A DNA stretch of 64,000 bases from PALSA-1006 sp964571195 (GTDB lineage: Bacteria; Pseudomonadota; Gammaproteobacteria; Burkholderiales; Gallionellaceae), in NCBI GenBank assembly GCA_964571195.1, contig CAZNAD010000012.1, positions 1-64,000 of the forward strand, written 5' to 3'. A program made the position numbers and the translations under genes. Positions 1 to 8,325 of this stretch are shown here, piece by piece (the first letter of the stretch is position 1; each line of letters begins with the position of its first letter). The notes under the pieces are model-generated. The model did not search any database. It saw only the letters and a list, made by a program, of their open reading frames with translations, and was not told the DNA's origin.

Positions 1-92
1 CCCTCGCCCGCTTGCGGGAGATAACCAGCGACTTGCCCGCTTGCGGGCTTAGTCGAATGGCTAGTAGTTCCATCAGGGTTGGGGAGAGGGCT
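1..92. repeat. Dispersed palindromic repeat inserted in frame in nifN
   Basis: Contains two near-identical hairpins built on CCCGCAAGCGGG (rc cccgcttgcggg, around 8-18 and 36-47) and the arm ccctctccccaaccct (on the minus strand). In the nifN frame it reads SPLPNP...LPQAGEG, the typical translation of a dispersed repeat often found between genes. A related unit lies in coaBC at 21222-21258. It may continue beyond the window edge. Confidence 0.7.
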
Positions 93-575
93 GTTATTCG
101 CCAGCACCGTTTCTAAAATAGCTTTCACCGCCAGCGCGTAACCGCTTTCCAGACAGCCAGTGAAATCCGGTGTATTCACCGGCACCACCGGGATGTGCGC
201 GAATTCGGGATGCGTTTTGTAAAATTCTTTCACCAGACGTTTGATGTCCGTGCCCTGCGTCTCGGAAAGCCCTGTCGTGGGCAAACCGATCAATGCGGGT
301 TTGCTCTTTTCGCACACGGCCTTCAAACCGAGGATGACGTTCTCGTCCGCGCTCATCACCGTGGAGACCTGATCCATCGCGGTGGTCTGCAACGGGATAG
401 GCTCGCGGAAGTGGCGCACGAAGAACACCTTGCCGAACGCAGTGCAGCCCTGCGAGCCGTGCATCATCGGGATGGCTTTGTTGATGCCAAGGAAAGCGAG
501 CGACGCGCCGACCGGCTGGCTGGCCTTGAGCGGATTCACCGCGAGCGCTTTGTTGCGTTTCAGGATCTCGGCCAT
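1..575 (-). CDS. nifN: NifN, nitrogenase FeMo-cofactor scaffold beta subunit (3' part outside window)
   Basis: Partner of NifE in the NifEN scaffold on which the NifB-derived FeS core matures into FeMo-cofactor before transfer to NifDK. About 191 residues are visible. The start motif MAEILKRNKALAVNPLKAS, the Cys44 context GSQGCTAFGKV and the segment TPDFTGCLESGY near residue 140 are typical of NifN. The ATG at 575 follows the nifE stop by one base, so the two are translationally coupled. From about residue 162 the reading frame enters a palindromic repeat (nt 1-92) that encodes SPLPNPDGTTSHST and more, which is not NifN family sequence; the frame stays open to the window edge. Identity is certain; whether the protein is functional with the insertion cannot be judged here. 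Confidence 0.93.
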   Translation of the reverse strand, partial: MAEILKRNKALAVNPLKASQPVGASLAFLGINKAIPMMHGSQGCTAFGKVFFVRHFREPIPLQTTAMDQVSTVMSADENVILGLKAVCEKSKPALIGLPTTGLSETQGTDIKRLVKEFYKTHPEFAHIPVVPVNTPDFTGCLESGYALAVKAILETVLANNSPLPNPDGTTSHSTKPASGQVAGYLPQAGE

Positions 576-576
576 G

Positions 577-1983
577 TCATGCTCCCAATTCGATGCCGGG
601 CACCGATGTCTTCGCCCACGGAGCCGGCTTGCGTACGCTCGGCCACACCGGGTTCTGGATGGTTAGCGCCAACTGGCGCGCGAGTTCGATCATGCCGCTG
701 TAACCCTCGTAGCCGAATTCGCGTTCCTGATTGATGTCGAGGAAGGGGATGCGTGCTTTCAGTGCGGTGTACATGTTGCGTCCGCCCGCAATGAGGATGT
801 CGGCACGATATTCCTTCACCGCGCCGAGCAAGGCCTTGGGGCTGCCGTCGGTGATCATCTTGGTCTTGTCGCCCATGATCTCGCGGATGCGCGCTTTGTC
901 TTCTTCGGTGGATTTGTTGGTGCCGGTGGCGACGACTTCCATGCCCAAGTCTTGCAGCGCGGAAACGATGGACCACGATTTCACGCCGCCGGTGTAGAGC
1001 AGCACACGCTTGCCGCGCAACTGCTCGCGCCACGGGTCGAGCGCAGCGTTGATCTTGGCTTCTTCGCGCGCGATGAGCGCTTCGGTGCGCTCGGTGAGCG
1101 AAGGGTCGTTGAGCAGTTTCGCAAATTCGCGGAACGCCATCGAGGTGTCGGTCACACCGTAGAAACTGCCCTCGAAGTAAGGTGTCTTGTAATCGGTTTC
1201 TAATTTGCGGGCGACGTTGAGCAGCGCTTTGGCGCACACCACCATGTTCGCTTCGGCGCGGTGCATGGTCTGTACATCGTGAAAGCGTGCATCGCCGGAC
1301 AAGGTGCACAGGATGCGCAAACCGAGTTCGTCGAACAACGGCAACACATTCCAGAACTCACCCGCGATGTTGTATTCGCCGATCAGGTTCACGTCGTGCA
1401 CGGTGATGCCGGGACGCTGTGCACTCTCGGGTACGGGCAACGGTTCCGCCGTGCCCACCACATACTTGAACATCGCCTCGCCCGCGATGCGGTTGCCGAG
1501 ATTCTTGGTGCCGTAAAAACCGGCACAGTCCACCGGAATCACCGGCACACCGGTTTTTTCGGCGGCGGCCTTGCACACCGCGCTGATATCGTCGCCGGTC
1601 AGTGCGGGTACGCAGGTGTTGTAGATGAACACTGCTTTCGGGGAATAACTGTCGACCGCCTGTTTGATCGCATGGAACAAGCGTTTCTCGCCGCGCCCCA
1701 TGATGACATCCTGCTCGGTGAGGTCGGTGGTCATACCGATGCGGTATAAAGTCGGGCCGGACGAGCGTGTGCCACGGTTGTCCCACGAACTGCCCGCACA
1801 AGCGATGGGGCCGTGCACGATATGCGCCACATCGGCGATAGGCAGCAATGCGATCTGCGCCCCGTCAAACGAGCAGCCGCCCGCCGTCGCCCCCGGCTTG
1901 GGTCGCGCGCAACCGGATTTCTCCTTCTTGTTATGCGCGCAGGCCGGTTCGTTCAGCAGTTCGGCGATGTCCTTGGCTTGCAT
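577..1983 (-). CDS. nifE: NifE, nitrogenase FeMo-cofactor scaffold alpha subunit
   Basis: 468 residues, the usual NifE length. Forms the alpha2beta2 NifEN scaffold for FeMo-cofactor maturation. The N-terminus MQAKDIAELLNEPACAHNKK matches the family, and the cluster cysteines Cys37 (AGGCSFDGAQ), Cys62 (PIACAGSSW) and Cys124 (NTCVPAL) are present, as is the later ILCTLSGDARF segment. The ATG at 1983 is preceded by a -24/-12 promoter and a NifA site (separate entries), so nifEN is its own NifA/RpoN-controlled operon, with nifN following directly. Confidence 0.97.
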   Translation of the reverse strand: MQAKDIAELLNEPACAHNKKEKSGCARPKPGATAGGCSFDGAQIALLPIADVAHIVHGPIACAGSSWDNRGTRSSGPTLYRIGMTTDLTEQDVIMGRGEKRLFHAIKQAVDSYSPKAVFIYNTCVPALTGDDISAVCKAAAEKTGVPVIPVDCAGFYGTKNLGNRIAGEAMFKYVVGTAEPLPVPESAQRPGITVHDVNLIGEYNIAGEFWNVLPLFDELGLRILCTLSGDARFHDVQTMHRAEANMVVCAKALLNVARKLETDYKTPYFEGSFYGVTDTSMAFREFAKLLNDPSLTERTEALIAREEAKINAALDPWREQLRGKRVLLYTGGVKSWSIVSALQDLGMEVVATGTNKSTEEDKARIREIMGDKTKMITDGSPKALLGAVKEYRADILIAGGRNMYTALKARIPFLDINQEREFGYEGYSGMIELARQLALTIQNPVWPSVRKPAPWAKTSVPGIELGA

Positions 1984-2018
1984 GGCAGTGGCTCACGATT
2001 AATGACACCCCTCTATTC

Positions 2019-2034
2019 GCAAATGCCGTGCCAA
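2019..2034 (-). promoter_or_regulatory. Sigma-54 (-24/-12) promoter of nifEN
   Basis: The minus strand reads TTGGCACGGCATTTGC: GG and GC dinucleotides at the correct -24/-12 spacing and a full match to TGGCAC-N5-TTGC. Transcription should start near 2007, about 24 bases upstream of the nifE ATG. RpoN itself is encoded at 54187-55605. Confidence 0.9.
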
Positions 2035-2076
2035 AAGCAGCCTTTTGATTTAAAAGGGCTTTATGTGGGGAATGGT

Positions 2077-2092
2077 TGTAGCAAACCCGACA
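2077..2092. promoter_or_regulatory. NifA upstream activator sequence (TGT-N10-ACA)
   Basis: TGTAGCAAACCCGACA is a perfect TGT-N10-ACA palindrome centred about 78 bp upstream of the predicted nifE start site, in the range used by NifA together with sigma-54. It is the only such element noted between nifE and the terminator at 2131-2167. Confidence 0.8.
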
Positions 2093-2130
2093 AGGCTGAG
2101 CGAAGCAACAATTTCCCCGTGGACTTGAAG

Positions 2131-2167
2131 GCAATAAAAAAGCCCGCAACGCGGGCTTTTTTATTGC
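2131..2167. terminator. Bidirectional-type rho-independent terminator after rpmG
   Basis: A perfect inverted repeat, arms 2132-2147 and 2151-2166, with GCCCGC/GCGGGC core, A6 on one side and T6 on the other. It ends the rpmB-rpmG transcript on the minus strand and insulates the nifE promoter. Confidence 0.9.
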
Positions 2168-2179
2168 AGACCTGCCGAA

Positions 2180-2335
2180 TCACTTCAGCTTGGTTTCCTT
2201 GTACATGACATGTTTACGTGCCACGGGATCGAATTTCTTGATCTCGATCTTTTCCGGTGTGGTGCGCTTGTTCTTGTTGGTGGTGTAGAAATGGCCGGTG
2301 CCGGCGCTGGATTCCAGTTTGATCTTTTCACGCAT
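2180..2335 (-). CDS. rpmG: 50S ribosomal protein L33
   Basis: 51 residues, starting MREKIKLESSAGTGHFYTT and ending YKETKLK, a standard bacterial L33. It lacks the CxxC zinc pairs, so it is the zinc-independent form. It lies 13 bp downstream of rpmB on the same strand, the usual rpmB-rpmG pair, and is followed by a strong terminator. L33 sits near the E site of the large ribosomal subunit. Confidence 0.97.
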   Translation of the reverse strand: MREKIKLESSAGTGHFYTTNKNKRTTPEKIEIKKFDPVARKHVMYKETKLK

Positions 2336-2348
2336 GACTCAGTGCTCC

Positions 2349-2585
2349 TTAGATGTTTTCGCCATTGGCGCGCATCTCGAACAACACGGCGTCAATGCCG
2401 TTCTTGTCGATGGTGCGCAGCGCGGCATTGGTCAGGCGCAGAGACACCCAACGGTTTTCAGACTCGACCCACAGGCGACGGCGCTGCAGATTCGGCAGAA
2501 AACGACGCTTTGTTTTGTTGTTTGCGTGGGAAACATTGTTACCCACCATCGGGCGTTTTCCCGTTACTTGACAGACTCTTGCCAT
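2349..2585 (-). CDS. rpmB: 50S ribosomal protein L28
   Basis: 78 residues, MARVCQVTGKRPMVGNNVSH at the N-terminus, the typical L28 start with internal SHANNKTKRRFLPNL. First gene of the rpmB-rpmG operon. The 230 bp upstream, up to the antiporter gene at 2819, hold the divergent promoters, but no box there is clear enough to annotate. Confidence 0.97.
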   Translation of the reverse strand: MARVCQVTGKRPMVGNNVSHANNKTKRRFLPNLQRRRLWVESENRWVSLRLTNAALRTIDKNGIDAVLFEMRANGENI

Positions 2586-2818
2586 GACTCAACTCCAACC
2601 AGTTTTTCAAAGAGGCGCGATTCTACCCTAAACGCTTGCCCCGTTCAACCATTTATCGCTACCCCTGTTTATTCGGACAAATCCCTGCCTAAGCGAGGGG
2701 ATTCCTCCTGTCGATAGTATTTTGAAAACGCATAGAAGTTCAGGCATTATCCGGGTCATGGAACGGTTTCATGTGCAGATCCTGTTCTTGCCGATAATAA
2801 AGCCCCGTAGCGGACCCG

Positions 2819-4792
2819 ATGAATAATTCTCTCCAGCTCGTATTGATCCTCCTTGCCGTCGCTGTGGGCGTGGTGGTGTTGTGCCGTATTTTGCGTTTAC
2901 CCGCCATGCTGGGTTATCTCATCGTCGGCATCCTGATCGGGCCGCATGCGCTCGGCTGGATACCGGACGCCCCCGAGACCCGCCATCTCGCCGAGTTCGG
3001 CGTGGTGTTCCTGATGTTCAGTATCGGACTTGAATTCAGTCTGGCACGTTTGCGTTCGATGCAGCGCATCGTCTTTGGTCTGGGCACAGCACAGGTGGTC
3101 TGCACCATGTTGCTGGTCATGCTCTCGTCTTTGTTCTTTGATCTGGACTGGCGGCAGGGGCTGGCTTTGGGCGGGGTGCTGGCGATGTCTTCCACGGCTA
3201 TCGTGAGCAAGATGCTGGTGGAGCGTGCCGAGTTGAACTCCGGGCACGGTCACAAGATCATGGGCGTGTTGTTGTTTCAGGATCTGGCCGTTGTACCGCT
3301 CATCATTCTGATCCCCGCTTTGGGCAGCAACTCCGGCGATCTGACGGCGACTATCGGTTATGCCACCCTGAAGGCGGTGCTGCTGCTGTCGGTGTTGCTG
3401 ATTTTCGGGCAGCGCTTGTTGCGCCCCTGGTTCAATCTGGTTGCACAGCAGAAGTCTTCCGAGCTGTTCATGCTGAATGTGTTGTTATTCACGCTGGGCT
3501 TGGCTTATCTCACCGAGTTGAGCGGGTTGTCGCTGGCGCTGGGTGCTTTCGTGGCGGGTATGCTCATCTCCGAGACCGAATATCGCTATCAGGTGGAGGA
3601 GGACATCAAGCCGTTCCGTGATGTCTTGTTGGGCTTGTTCTTCGTGACCATAGGCATGATGCTGAACATGAACAGCGTCATTTCCGGTTTCGGCTGGGTG
3701 TTGCTGGTGTTGCTGATCCTGTTGCCGTTCAAAGCCGTGGTGGTCGCGTTACTGGTGCGCTGGTTTGCGAAAGACTGGGGCGTGGGCATCCGCACCGGTT
3801 TGGGCTTGGCGCAGGCGGGTGAATTCGGCTTTGTGTTACTGACGCTGGCGGGCGAAGTTCACTTGTTGCCGCCGGAGATCATGCAGAACGTGCTGGCCGC
3901 CATGCTCATTTCCATGCTGATCGCGCCTTTCCTGATCCAGCACGCCGAACCCATCGTACGCCGGCTATCGCCGGCAGAATGGATGAATCAGGCGATGCAG
4001 GTACACCAGATCGCAGTGCAAAGCATGAGTGCTGATGCACACATCATCGTCTGCGGCTATGGCCGCAGCGGCAAAGCACTGGGCAAGTTCCTGCAAAAAG
4101 AAGGCATCAAGTTCATGGCGCTGGAACTCGATCCGCGTTGTGTGCGTGACGCCGTCTCCGTCGGAGAAAAGGTGGTGTATGGTGACGCGACCAAAAGAGA
4201 GGTGTTGCAAGCGGCGGGACTGATGCGCGCCAAGGCGCTGGTGGTCACCTATGACGATACCCCCTCCGCGCTGAAAATATTGCACCACGTCAAACATGCC
4301 CGCCCCGGTTTGCCGGTGGTGGTGCGTACCGCAGATGATACCCATGTGGAAGTGCTCAAACGCGCGGGTGCTGCCGAGGTCGTCGCCGAAGTGCTGGAAG
4401 GCAGTGTCATGCTGGCTTCGCAGGCATTGTTGCTCTCCGGTGTGCCGCTTAATCGGGTCATCCGTCGTATCCAGGAAGCGCGGGCGAAACGTTATAGCGT
4501 GTTCAGTGGCTTCTTCCGTGCGGTACCCGAACCGGTCGGCGAGCCGGACAATCTACAGCCTCGTTTCAACAGCCTGTTGCTCAACAAAGAGGACGACGCA
4601 GTGGGCAAAACGCTGGATGAGATCAATCTGGCCGAACTGAATGTCGAGGTGAATTCGGTGCGTCGCCACAATGTCGAAGGCAGCCATCCCGCCGGTAATA
4701 TGGTGCTGCGCGCGGGAGACGTGTTGATGTTGCTGGGTGAGCCGGTCTCTCTGGATGCGGCGGAGCGGCGTCTGCGCGGCGGTGATGTCTGA
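2819..4792 (+). CDS. CPA2-family monovalent cation:proton antiporter with TrkA-N/TrkA-C domains (Kef-like)
   Basis: 657 residues. The first ~390 form a membrane domain with about 12 hydrophobic segments of the Na_H_Exchanger fold, including MLGYLIVGILIGPHALGWI and the AMSSTAIVSKML region. A cytoplasmic RCK_N (TrkA-N) domain starts near residue 404 with the nucleotide-binding motif VCGYGRSGKALG, and a TrkA-C domain closes the protein (about 570-650). Known relatives are the glutathione-gated K+ efflux systems KefB/KefC and YbaL. The GST gene 16 bp downstream would suit electrophile-triggered K+ efflux, but the ancillary flavoprotein KefF/G is not here, so KefB versus KefC versus YbaL is left open. 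Confidence 0.9.
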   Translation: MNNSLQLVLILLAVAVGVVVLCRILRLPAMLGYLIVGILIGPHALGWIPDAPETRHLAEFGVVFLMFSIGLEFSLARLRSMQRIVFGLGTAQVVCTMLLVMLSSLFFDLDWRQGLALGGVLAMSSTAIVSKMLVERAELNSGHGHKIMGVLLFQDLAVVPLIILIPALGSNSGDLTATIGYATLKAVLLLSVLLIFGQRLLRPWFNLVAQQKSSELFMLNVLLFTLGLAYLTELSGLSLALGAFVAGMLISETEYRYQVEEDIKPFRDVLLGLFFVTIGMMLNMNSVISGFGWVLLVLLILLPFKAVVVALLVRWFAKDWGVGIRTGLGLAQAGEFGFVLLTLAGEVHLLPPEIMQNVLAAMLISMLIAPFLIQHAEPIVRRLSPAEWMNQAMQVHQIAVQSMSADAHIIVCGYGRSGKALGKFLQKEGIKFMALELDPRCVRDAVSVGEKVVYGDATKREVLQAAGLMRAKALVVTYDDTPSALKILHHVKHARPGLPVVVRTADDTHVEVLKRAGAAEVVAEVLEGSVMLASQALLLSGVPLNRVIRRIQEARAKRYSVFSGFFRAVPEPVGEPDNLQPRFNSLLLNKEDDAVGKTLDEINLAELNVEVNSVRRHNVEGSHPAGNMVLRAGDVLMLLGEPVSLDAAERRLRGGDV

Positions 4793-4807
4793 CGCTCGGG
4801 AGGAGGC

Positions 4808-5416
4808 ATGAAGTTATTGGGTACACAAACCAGCCCGTATACACGCAAGGTGCGCCTGATTTTGCTGGAAAAAGGACTCACGCACCGTTATGTCGTCGAT
4901 GCGCCGAACGATGCAGGCAGCCAAGTGGCGAGCGTGAATCCGCTGGGACGTATCCCGGCGCTGATCTTGGATGACGGTAACTGTGTGTTCGATTCGCCGG
5001 TGATCGCGGAATATCTCGATACGCTGAACGACACGCCGATCCTGATCCCGCGCCAAGATGTGCTGGCGCGGATGCGTGTCAGGCGCTGGGAAGCGTTGGC
5101 TGACGGCATCATGGATTCGGCTGTCGTAGTGCGCACCGAGATGGTTCGTGCGCCGGAGAAACAAAGTGCCGATGTGTTGCGGCTGCATAACGACAGTATC
5201 ACCCGCGCCTTGGCCCATGTCGCAGATCAACTCGGCTCGCGTGTATGGTGCGAAGGTGATGCCATCACACTGGCCGATCTGGCGCTGGTGAGTGCGTTGC
5301 TCTATCTGGACCTGCGCCAGGCGGAACGCGACTGGCGCGCGGCACACCCCGGACTCGCGCTTTGGTTCGCCCGCATCAGCGAACGCTCCAGCGTCCGCAC
5401 CTCGTTGACCGCCTGA
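4808..5416 (+). CDS. Glutathione S-transferase family protein
   Basis: 202 residues. The N-terminal thioredoxin-fold domain (1-80) has the motif TSPYTRKVRLILLEKG and the glutathione-binding NPLGRIPALILDD and DSPVIAEYLD segments; an all-alpha domain follows, with TLADLALVSALLYLDL near residue 155. A GGAGGAG-type ribosome site precedes the ATG. It lies between the Kef-like antiporter and relA with short gaps, probably one operon. The substrate is not predictable; a role in detoxifying electrophiles beside the antiporter is an inference. Confidence 0.92.
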   Translation: MKLLGTQTSPYTRKVRLILLEKGLTHRYVVDAPNDAGSQVASVNPLGRIPALILDDGNCVFDSPVIAEYLDTLNDTPILIPRQDVLARMRVRRWEALADGIMDSAVVVRTEMVRAPEKQSADVLRLHNDSITRALAHVADQLGSRVWCEGDAITLADLALVSALLYLDLRQAERDWRAAHPGLALWFARISERSSVRTSLTA

Positions 5417-5420
5417 TTCT

Positions 5421-7427
5421 ATGTCGCGGACAGCGCCCGATCCGGGCAACGAAATCCAGACCTTGCTTGATGTCTTGCCGCAGAGCTTCTCGGCGGATGA
5501 CGTGGCGTCGGTGCGGCGTGCTTGTGAGCTGGCCGGGCCGCTTTACGCCGGTAAGGCCGAGCTGACCAATACCCCGCTGTTACAACACGCCCTGGGTGCA
5601 GCCGCGATTCTTGCCGGGATGAACATGGATTGCGCCTCGATCAACGCCGTCATCCTGCATGCTTTGCCGGAATATCTCAAAGACTGGGCCGAGCGGATCA
5701 AGGCCGACTTCGGTGACGACGTGCATGATCTGGTTCAGGGTATCTCGCGCATGGAGCAGATACGGCAGTTCAGCGAGATGGGCAATCTGCCGTCCTCCGA
5801 AAGCAGGAAAGGCGACCAGGCCCAGCAGATCGAAGTCTTGCGCAAGATGTTGCTGGCTATGGTGCAAGATATCCGTGTGGTGCTCATCAAGCTGGCCGAA
5901 CGCACTCAGACCATGCGCCGCCTGGCCAATGCCAGCCCGGAACAGCAGCAACTCATCGCACGCGAGACACAGGGCATCTTCGCGCCGCTGGCTAACCGTC
6001 TTGGCGTGTGGCAGATCAAGTGGGAACTGGAAGATTTGTCGCTGCGTTTTCTGGAACCGCAACTGTACAAACAAGTCGCCAAGCTGCTGGACGAGCGCCG
6101 CGCCGACCGCGAGCAATACATCGCCGATGTGCTGAAGCTGCTGAAACAGGAGTTGGCGCAGGCAGGTATTCGTGCCGAGGTGACGGGGCGTCCCAAGCAT
6201 ATCTACAGCATCATCAACAAGATGAAGCGCAAGCATCTGGAGTTTGGTGAATTGTACGATGTGCGCGCAGTGCGCATTCTCGTCCCGGAGTTGCGCGACT
6301 GCTACACGGTGCTGGGCATGATCCACAACCTGTGGCAACCCATTCCCGGCGAGTTCGACGACTACATCGCCAACCCCAAAAGCAACGGCTACCGTTCGTT
6401 GCACACCGCCGTCATCGGCCCGCGCGATTTGGCGATTGAGGTGCAGATACGCACGATCGAGATGCACCAGCACTCCGAGCTTGGTGTCGCGGCGCACTGG
6501 CGCTATAAAGAAGGCGGCAAGTCCGATGCGAGGTTCGACGAAAAAATCGCCTGGTTGCGCCAGATACTGGAATGGAAAGAGGATGTCGCGGACAATGGCG
6601 ACATGCTGGAGCAATTCAAGAGTGAGCTGTTCCAGGATCATGTCTATGTGCTCACCCCGCAGGGTAAAGTGATCGACTTGCCCAAAGGTGCTACGCCGGT
6701 CGACTTTTCCTACACCCTGCATACCGATCTGGGACACCGTACACGCGGTGCCAAAGTGAACGGCAACATCGTGCCGCTGAACTATAAATTACAGAACGGT
6801 CAGCGGGTGGAGATTCTCACCACCAAGATCGGTTCACCGAGCCGTGACTGGCTCAGTCCGAATCTGGGTTATCTGCAGAGCGCACGCGCGCGCGCCAAAG
6901 TGCGGCAATGGTTCAAGATGCAGAATTTCGACGAGAACGTCGCCCAGGGCCGTGCGCAGCTGGACAAAGAGCTGCACCGGCTGGGCGTGACTTCGGTCAA
7001 TCAGGAAAAAGTCGCGCAGCGCCTGCACTTCAACAAGCTGGAGGATTTTCTGGCGGCCATCGGGCGCAACGAGGTCACACAGCACCAGATCGTCAGCGCG
7101 ATCCAGGAAGAGATACCGGGCAGGGTCGAAGAGAATAAGCCGGTTCCGGTGCGCACTGTGGTGGCCAGCACCGCCCCTACGGGCGTACTGGTGGGCGGGG
7201 TCGGCAATCTGATGACCAAAACAGCGCAGTGTTGCCATCCCGTACCGCCGGATGTCATCGTCGGCTACGTCACCCGTGACCGTGGCATCACCCTGCACCG
7301 CAAAGACTGCCCGGCGATGTTGCGTCTGCCGGAGAACCGGCGCGACCGGATGCTGGAAGCACAATGGGGCAGCAAACAGGGGGATGCGGTTTTTCTGGCG
7401 AAGGTGAAAACGGAAAAGAAGACCTAG
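5421..7427 (+). CDS. relA: RelA-type (p)ppGpp synthetase lacking the C-terminal ACT domain
   Basis: 668 residues; RelA is usually about 740. The pseudo-hydrolase domain has lost the HD residues (ILHALPEYL where active SpoT enzymes have HD), so it should only synthesise. The synthetase domain carries RPKHIYSIINKMKRK, ELYDVRAVRILV and the EFDD signature (GEFDDYIANPK) typical of RelA rather than SpoT. A TGS domain (HVYVLTPQGKVIDLPKGATPVDFSYTLHT region) and the helical/zinc-finger part (AQCCHPVPPDVIVGYVTRDRGITLHRKDCP) follow. The protein then stops about 35 residues later, after VFLAKVKTEKKT, with no ACT (RRM) domain in any frame before corC. Ribosome-dependent activation may therefore differ. 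Confidence 0.93.
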   Translation: MSRTAPDPGNEIQTLLDVLPQSFSADDVASVRRACELAGPLYAGKAELTNTPLLQHALGAAAILAGMNMDCASINAVILHALPEYLKDWAERIKADFGDDVHDLVQGISRMEQIRQFSEMGNLPSSESRKGDQAQQIEVLRKMLLAMVQDIRVVLIKLAERTQTMRRLANASPEQQQLIARETQGIFAPLANRLGVWQIKWELEDLSLRFLEPQLYKQVAKLLDERRADREQYIADVLKLLKQELAQAGIRAEVTGRPKHIYSIINKMKRKHLEFGELYDVRAVRILVPELRDCYTVLGMIHNLWQPIPGEFDDYIANPKSNGYRSLHTAVIGPRDLAIEVQIRTIEMHQHSELGVAAHWRYKEGGKSDARFDEKIAWLRQILEWKEDVADNGDMLEQFKSELFQDHVYVLTPQGKVIDLPKGATPVDFSYTLHTDLGHRTRGAKVNGNIVPLNYKLQNGQRVEILTTKIGSPSRDWLSPNLGYLQSARARAKVRQWFKMQNFDENVAQGRAQLDKELHRLGVTSVNQEKVAQRLHFNKLEDFLAAIGRNEVTQHQIVSAIQEEIPGRVEENKPVPVRTVVASTAPTGVLVGGVGNLMTKTAQCCHPVPPDVIVGYVTRDRGITLHRKDCPAMLRLPENRRDRMLEAQWGSKQGDAVFLAKVKTEKKT

Positions 7428-7461
7428 CGCTGAGCCACTGTGCCAGTCTCGCGAGATTCCG

Positions 7462-8316
7462 TCAGGCCGTCTTCTCGTCGGCTGATGCGATCAGGCTGCG
7501 TTCCACCAGCAATGCATGCAACCTGCGGCTGTCCGCGCGCAGCACGGTGAAGCGCCACTCGCCCAGCTCGATCACCTCGCCGCGTTTGGGCAGCTGACCC
7601 GCCGCTTTGAGTACCAAGCCTCCCACGGTGTCGCAGTTCTCGTCGCTGAATTCGGTACCCAGTGCCGTGTTGAAATCGCCGATCTCGGTGTCGGCCTTGA
7701 TGCGCCAGTGAACGTCGTCCTGGCGGATGATGTTGTCTTCGTCTTCGTCGAAATCGTACTCGTCGGCGATGTCGCCGACGATCTGCTCCAGCACGTCTTC
7801 GATCGTGACCATGCCGCACACGCCGCCGTATTCATCGACCACCAGCGCGATATGGTTGCGGTTACTGCGGAAATCGCGCAACAGCACGTTGAGGCGTTTC
7901 GATTCGGGCACGAACACGGCCGGGCGCAGCATGTCGCGCACGTCGAATTCTTCTCCGGCGTAATAACGCAACAGGTCTTTGGCCAGCAGGATACCGATGA
8001 TGTTGTCCTTGTCGCCGTCGATGACGGGAAAGCGCGAGTGCGCGGTTTCGATGACGTAGGGGATAAACTGTTCCGGGGGGTGGCTGATGTCGATGACATC
8101 CATCTGTGCGCGGGGGATCATGATCTCGCGCACCTGGGTCTCGGAGACCTGGATGACGCCTTCCATCATGGAGAGGGCATCGGCATCCAGCAGGTTGCGC
8201 TCGTAGGCGCTGTGCAACAGTGCGACCAACTGCTCGCGGTCTTCCGGCTCGCGCAACAACATCGTGGAGAGCCGTTCTAACAGGGTGGGCTTGTGACTAC
8301 TATCTGAACCGTCCAT
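7462..8316 (-). CDS. corC: CorC/HlyC-family CBS-domain transporter-associated protein
   Basis: 284 residues from the ATG at 8316 (a TTG two codons earlier is less likely). A tandem CBS pair (about 65-190, with EIMIPRAQMDVID and SRFPVIDGDKDNIIGIL) is followed by a CorC_HlyC domain (about 205-280, ending near FTVLRADSRRLHALL). The family is tied to Mg2+/Co2+ efflux and regulation. The gene follows ybeY by 9 bp, the conserved ybeY-corC order. The usual next gene, lnt, is not here but at 28164-29651. Confidence 0.93.
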   Translation of the reverse strand: MDGSDSSHKPTLLERLSTMLLREPEDREQLVALLHSAYERNLLDADALSMMEGVIQVSETQVREIMIPRAQMDVIDISHPPEQFIPYVIETAHSRFPVIDGDKDNIIGILLAKDLLRYYAGEEFDVRDMLRPAVFVPESKRLNVLLRDFRSNRNHIALVVDEYGGVCGMVTIEDVLEQIVGDIADEYDFDEDEDNIIRQDDVHWRIKADTEIGDFNTALGTEFSDENCDTVGGLVLKAAGQLPKRGEVIELGEWRFTVLRADSRRLHALLVERSLIASADEKTA

Positions 8317-8325
8317 TACCAAACA

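Noticed and set aside
5580..6737. 385-codon open frame antisense to relA
   Set aside because: Composition is that of a reversed coding strand and no motif is present; relA is unmistakable on the plus strand.
7428..7461. Possible frameshifted ACT domain after the relA stop
   Set aside because: Only 34 bases remain before the convergent corC stop and no frame across the end of relA shows ACT-like sequence.
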